NCBI RefSeq assembly: GCF_029227915.1
Contig: NC_079885.1
Location: 21,339,001-21,403,000, forward strand
Length of the DNA: 64,000 nt
Origin: Hydractinia symbiolongicarpus
Taxonomy: Eukaryota; Cnidaria; Hydrozoa; Anthoathecata; Hydractiniidae
Reading direction: 5' to 3'
This document shows positions 58,858 through 64,000 of this stretch, in pieces; positions within the stretch are counted from its first letter, which is position 1, and every line of letters begins with the position of its first letter. The translations under genes were made by a program, and so were the position numbers. Below the pieces are notes generated by a model. That model searched no databases. It saw only the letters and a program-made list of their open reading frames with translations, and was not told the origin of the DNA.

Positions 58858-61800
58858 TTAGATTTGATCGCTCTCTTCTGTAACCTCCGCTAAAGGTTTT
58901 CTACCTCGTAATGGCGGGAGATTCTTTTGCTTACTACCAGTACCAGGGCGCTTCTTTTTGAGTTTCTTTTTGCGGTTATATTCAACAACCGACAATTCTG
59001 CCATCGATTCGGTTGATTTAAAGCGTGGGTGTGGCAAGGAACGTTTCTTTAATTTCTCCTGATCTATCGCTGACGGAAACGCATCACTTAATTTCTTGAC
59101 TCGGTTCAACGAATCTGTCAAGGCGTAAGTATCGGTTTCCTCATTCAACACTGCTAACGGTATGTCAGAACCTGAACCACCCGAATCAGAGCCAAAAGAG
59201 TACTGACTGGAATTTCTTTTTTTCTTGAAGGCTTCGACATAGCCTGCTAATTTTTGACTATCAGCGTCACTTAAAAATCCAGGTTCCGACAAACCAACTT
59301 GCGAATCGGTGGGGGGATCGTTGGTAAACGCGTTAGGACTTTTCGAAAGCTTTCTTCGACGATCTTCCGCCAATATGTTCGCATTAGCTGCTTGTACAGA
59401 AGCTTGCAAGAATTCATTGTTTTGATCGCTCACATTAATGAATTCATCTTCAAAAATCAAACTTTCATCCTCAGAAAAAACATTGGTAACTTTCAAATCA
59501 TCCGTGCTTTTTTTCTGTACAGGTTTCTCACCGGGAACGCCCTGAGTAAGTTTGGTCTCGCTACCAAGAGGAGAAGAAATAAGTTGCTCACTTGCGGGAT
59601 GAGCTTGAGACAGGCGACGCATGTCTGAGTCATAGTTGCTGTCGTAAGTCACGTTTGTTAGCTCCGACGTTGTACTCTGTCGTGGAGTCTCTCTTCGATG
59701 AGTTTTAGGTGATATTACTCTTCCGTCTTCTGTTACGTACGCACCCTGGGTGGAATTTCGCGTGTTGGTTGGAGACATCCCTCGCATGCCCCCAGCGTTA
59801 GACAGAGACAACTGAGATGAATAACTTGGCACAGGTGATAATATAGCACCTTGTTCTTGCGTGCCATACACTGGTTGTTTTGACAAACTAGGATTTGGGG
59901 AAACGATCCTTCCATCTTCGATTAAAAAAGATTCATCTTGGACATCGCCTTTTGTAGAGCTATTTTCTTGTAAGGGGGAGAGGAGACTTGTATTCGATGA
60001 CTTACTGTGCACAGATTCTTCCTTCGTCGGCGTCAATATAGGTCGCGATGATAAACTGACACGCGGCGACGTAGGTTTTCCATCTTCTGCGTGGTCTTGT
60101 AAATTTAGTGTTGATAACGAGCTTTGGGACGCTTTACCACGTGTCAAGAAAAGATAATCAGTCTCTTGAACATTCGATAAGCGATGAGTCGACTCGGGAG
60201 ATGGAGACCTGGGTCTTGAAACTACCGACTCGTTTCGTTGTTCCTGAATGTTAGCGTACGCGGATTCTTCCGTAAGGTGAGACGGTCTGGACGTTCTGCT
60301 TACACGACTTACTTTAGGCGATCGGAAATCATCTAGCACCATTTCATCTATATTTCTGTTGTAACGGTCGTGATCGCTCTCCACTGACCGCTTGGACAGC
60401 GTCGGCGATAAATCACTTTGATGCTCGTTCACTTCCGATTGTATCAAGCCTACTTTGCTTGAAGTACGATGTTTCAGCCTGCGTTTCTTTTTACTCTCCG
60501 CAACGGCTTCGTCCAAACTTTCCTCGCATTGGTCAGGTAGAGGTCTTTCTGATAACTCATAACCAGAGGTAGAAGTCATCTGATTGTCAGTAACACGAAC
60601 ACTATTGGTTTCCGGCGTACCCACGTATGAAACACGTTCATGACTTGCTCTGGATTGCCTACCACTGTTCAACTAAAGAAAGAGAAACATTGAAATGAAA
60701 CCAAAACCATAAAATATACTCAAAATAATTTACAATATAATTTGTACACATAACATCAAATACTCAAATAGTACCTCGGCGTAGATTCGTACATTATCAG
60801 ATGGCTCTTCATAAATCCTAAAAGAAAATGCACTTATAATGGGCGAAAACAATTTTTTTACGCAGTTGTCTCTGAAAGCTTCCTTCCCCTAAATCGGCCG
60901 AGCATGAAATTTATTTAAAAAGATTTTGGCTGTTCCGCTAAATCACGGATTTGCTTGAGGGAGAAATTTTGAAAATTAGAGCCTGTAGATCTACAAGAGG
61001 TCGATCGTAAAAAATCAAGTAAAAACAGAAACAAAAACGGGCGTGAAATTAATCGGCCTTACTCACTTGGCTCCTTGTCATTTACACGTAGGGAGGATAG
61101 GGAGAGGAGGCAGGGATGTAGAAAAAGTTTTCGCTGAAATGATGAGCATACACTTCTGCGAGAGAAGCTCGCGAAACAGCCTCCCAAAAAAATTAGTGTA
61201 ATAAGGATAAACAAGAGTACAACTTTTACAACGTAAAATGCGCAAAAAGTAGTTTCCTGAATGTAGTTAATGAATGTAGTAGTAGTGTGTATATACCCTT
61301 TCACGTATGTGTCCTGAGTGTAGTGCGTTTCGTGGTGTGTATGCGTAGACTAAAATGTAAAACACAGTCAATGCAAATGATAGAATGACCGTGCGTGCAC
61401 TTCATCTAACTAATACATTATACTTTTCCAATATAGCTTCCCTATAACTTGAGATGAACACGTTACGAGTCGATTTTTTTGTATATTACAATGGAGACTT
61501 TTTGGCAAATGTTGATTAACATTAGACAGAGACATTAAATGTGGAAAGATACAAAAACATTAAAGCACTTTGTATATTGCAAATTATGCAAGAGTCACAT
61601 AGTACATATAATTATAGATGATGATGATGAACCTGATAATAATGATGATGATCACAACGATGAGAATCAATAAAACATAAATTAAAGAGACATTAAAACC
61701 ACTGCACCAGGTAAGTATAAAACATGCTTACATTTAACGGGTGTAACGGTTTGGGTGGTACACTTGGATCGCCAGAAGATTCGACATCTGAGGTGAAATC

Positions 61801-63942
61801 TTTCATACTACTCCTTTGACGTTCTCTTATAATATACTCATACGTGGACATCTTCTTGCAAACTAGAGTAGAAAACATTCGCATATAAATGTGCCATACA
61901 CACGTACCGGTAAAAGTGACATTATTAAACCAATAAAGCTATCAGGTTACCAGAAACTTTGATATGTTGACCCTAAGTCATATTTATACATAATACATGA
62001 CACAATATAACAGTAGAAAGACGAAAAGACACAGCATGTTCAGCTTCCATATGATATGTGATTTCGTTTAAACGACACTACGATACGCATCTATTCATGA
62101 AAATTAACTTTGTACTCAAAAATAGAAATTTTTAAATGCTTGTATTTTTCTTAATATACATTTTTTTTTTTAAATTATTTTTTTATATGAATACTAACAC
62201 TTTGCTCTTAAACGAAAAATATATTAATTTTCTTGCCAAACCTCTGTTACCCTGTAGGGGTACTTTTATTAAGGAAACACAAACAGATGCTTGGAAACAT
62301 TGAAAACACCTTAAATAAAAAGCCAAGTCATACAATGATCAAGGTTTATTTCACCTCTAAGAAATGCTTTTTAGTGAGTGGTTCCACTACCAGCAGCTGT
62401 TAGTTATCAGATCAACAGGCTTCTCCAAGATCAGTTTTTATTAATATAAAATAGCTGGTATTGAAGTGTTCTATTCCATCAATAACAAACTTTAGGACAA
62501 AGCTTGCAATTGACCTTTACTCTAAACAAAGTATATTGGTAATATTACTTACTCAGGTATCCATGGAATATGAGAAGATGTCCAAGTAGCGCCATTGCAA
62601 TTAATAGTAACACTCCATTGACAATGGTGAAAATAATGTACGCTTCTTTACAAACTGGTACAAATAATTTCCAATCGTCCATAGCTACAAAATAGAGAAA
62701 TGTTTAGGTTTATATGTTTATTATGGTAAAAAAGATTATAAACAATATCCAATTTTTTTTAAAAAAAAAAAAAAAATGAAATGTCCAATAGGCAATTTTT
62801 GTAAAGATGGGTCAATTGGGGCATCTTCTGAATTTATGTTTAATTAAATCAAAATTTGCAATATAGGTCAGGTAAAACTTTGGACCTATTATATATATCC
62901 AGTATATCCAGTATATATATATTATATATAAGACATATCCAGTTGTGTGCTAATTCTTGTCATGCTTGGTATTCTCCAATTTTGTAAGCAGAGAAACAGG
63001 AAAAGGCTGCAACTTTCACTTAAGATAAGGACAGAATAAAAAACTAGATAAGTAAATCGGGGTGCAAACATGCATTTGGTGCAAGTTGAAAAAAAGATAC
63101 ATACCACTTCTTGGTAAAACGTAAGGTCGATCAACATAGTATGCAACCACTAAGTATAAATCGATGATGAACATAACAAGAGCAGTGGCAAAACCTGATA
63201 TACAGCTTCCAAGAAACAACCTAAAAATATAGAACAATATTGTTAACAAAACATTGCTGTGAGGTATATAAAGTGGAAGAGTCCTAATAATAGCAGACTG
63301 TTAAAGGTGTAAATTCAATAAATTTTGTAAAATTTTTGAATTTTTTCCAAAAAATCAATTTGGGAAGGTTTATCTTTAATTTTTTTTAAATGCAATTTTT
63401 CTGTTTCATTGTTTTCTTCTGGTCAAATAATTGAAAAAAAAATAGTTTGAAAATTTAAGGTCAAAACAGTCATGTGAGTCAGCAAATTCCTGGTCAGCAA
63501 AAAAATTCAAAATTTTTGATTTTTAGATGGATTGAACAAGTTAAGAGAAAAAAAATGTAAAAACCATGCATTGGAAATATACCATTCTAACATGCGCTTC
63601 GAAAAAAGTATAATGTCACGTTATACTTGGGCGTTATACTTTTTTAAACTTAGTACATTGGTCAGTGTCAACACTAACTTACACCTGAAAGGGCACTTAA
63701 TATTGTTTTTTATTACTTGAAAATTTCCCAAAAAATTTTTCTTTACAAAGCATCTCCCTATAAAATTAGCACAACAAGACAGAAAGTAGATATCATTTAT
63801 CAACTGGATATATTACAACAAACAACAAAAGTTAACTTACTTATAATTTCTACCACCAACACAATTATTCAACCATTTGCAGTGATGATCAAAATCGGAT
63901 ACACACTTGTTGCATACAGAACAATGCTTACTGTGTGATGAC
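58858..63942 (-). CDS. ZDHHC1: DHHC palmitoyltransferase of the ZDHHC1/11 type, 5' end outside window
   Basis: Seven minus-strand exons: 63942-63841, 63220-63105, 62684-62553, 61862-61732, 61349-61297, 60817-60775 and 60672-58858. All join in frame to give 796 aa. Exon 1 here begins in the Cys-rich domain ([21 protein letters not shown] then [13 protein letters not shown]). WLNNCVG is typical of ZDHHC1 and ZDHHC11, and the catalytic Cys of DHHC is present. Two membrane segments follow ([41 protein letters not shown]). Next comes [20 protein letters not shown], matching the conserved TTYEY/STYEY block after the last helix. The enzyme transfers palmitate to substrate cysteines in endomembranes. 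The first two helices lie beyond position 64000. The last exon alone encodes a Ser/Pro-rich, probably disordered tail of 604 residues ending ESDQI. The 53- and 43-nt exons were chosen because they alone restore frame. Confidence 0.92.
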
Positions 63943-63944
63943 CT

Positions 63945-63973
63945 GCGAATCAATCAATCAATCAATCAATCAA
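63945..63973. repeat. (AATC)n microsatellite at a DHHC-gene acceptor
   Basis: Seven AATC units (GATT on the gene's strand) lie directly before the acceptor TCGCAG of the first visible DHHC exon. Confidence 0.85.
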
Positions 63974-64000
63974 GTATGTGACTTCAAGTCAACTACATAA

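Noticed and set aside
61059-61304. An open frame with a hydrophobic stretch between DHHC-gene exons, considered as a coding exon
   Set aside because: Using it forces a stop codon in the next two exons. The 53-nt exon at 61297-61349 keeps the frame open instead, so this frame is judged intronic.

Overview
This is a eukaryotic, animal nuclear window. It is AT-rich and intron-dense, has GT-AG introns of 0.1 to 4.4 kb, and is packed with short transposons, tRNA-derived SINEs and microsatellites. Protein matches are to metazoan families. The intron density, the AT bias and the abundant short 'CCTCGT(T/C)CCCAGG' fold-back repeats suggest a non-bilaterian, most likely a cnidarian (possibly a hydrozoan). 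That placement is an inference; the sequence alone does not name the species. Nothing prokaryotic (operons, CRISPR, IS elements) was seen.

Layout, left to right. 1-4.3 kb: no gene. It holds a 742-bp TTAA-flanked MITE (886-1627), a tRNA-derived SINE on each strand and other repeats. 4.3-7.6 kb (+): a complete five-exon Atg8 gene of the GABARAPL2/GATE-16 type (118 aa). 7.6-11.4 kb: intergenic, with fold-back repeats. 11.5-19.1 kb (-): two tandem two-exon Ras/Rab-like small GTPase genes (223 and 245 aa). They share one intron position, both lack the catalytic glutamine of the DxxGQ motif, and they end in different lipidation signals (CC and CaaX). 19.3-21.8 kb: a 2.5-kb TTAA-flanked transposon with a THAP-like fragment and another element nested in it. 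24.0-52.0 kb (+): a complete 5-oxoprolinase gene (OPLAH), which I resolved into 40 exons encoding 1292 aa with every splice phase consistent. Its introns hold a second large TTAA element, a SINE, several minisatellites and (TTG)n tracts next to splice donors. 55.1-56.9 kb (+): a single-exon, bacterial-style alkylsulfatase-like metallo-beta-lactamase gene, broken by a one-base frameshift in an A run. 58.9-63.9 kb (-): the 3' seven exons of a DHHC palmitoyltransferase of the ZDHHC1/11 type, with a 604-residue low-complexity tail; its 5' end lies beyond the right edge.

The genes do not form an obvious pathway: autophagy conjugation, vesicle or signalling GTPases, the gamma-glutamyl (glutathione) cycle, sulfate-ester hydrolysis and protein palmitoylation. 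The most unusual features are the GTPase pair with predicted GTP-locked chemistry, the intronless alkylsulfatase beside a 40-exon gene, the layered TTAA elements, and tandem repeats that copy or adjoin OPLAH 5' splice sites.
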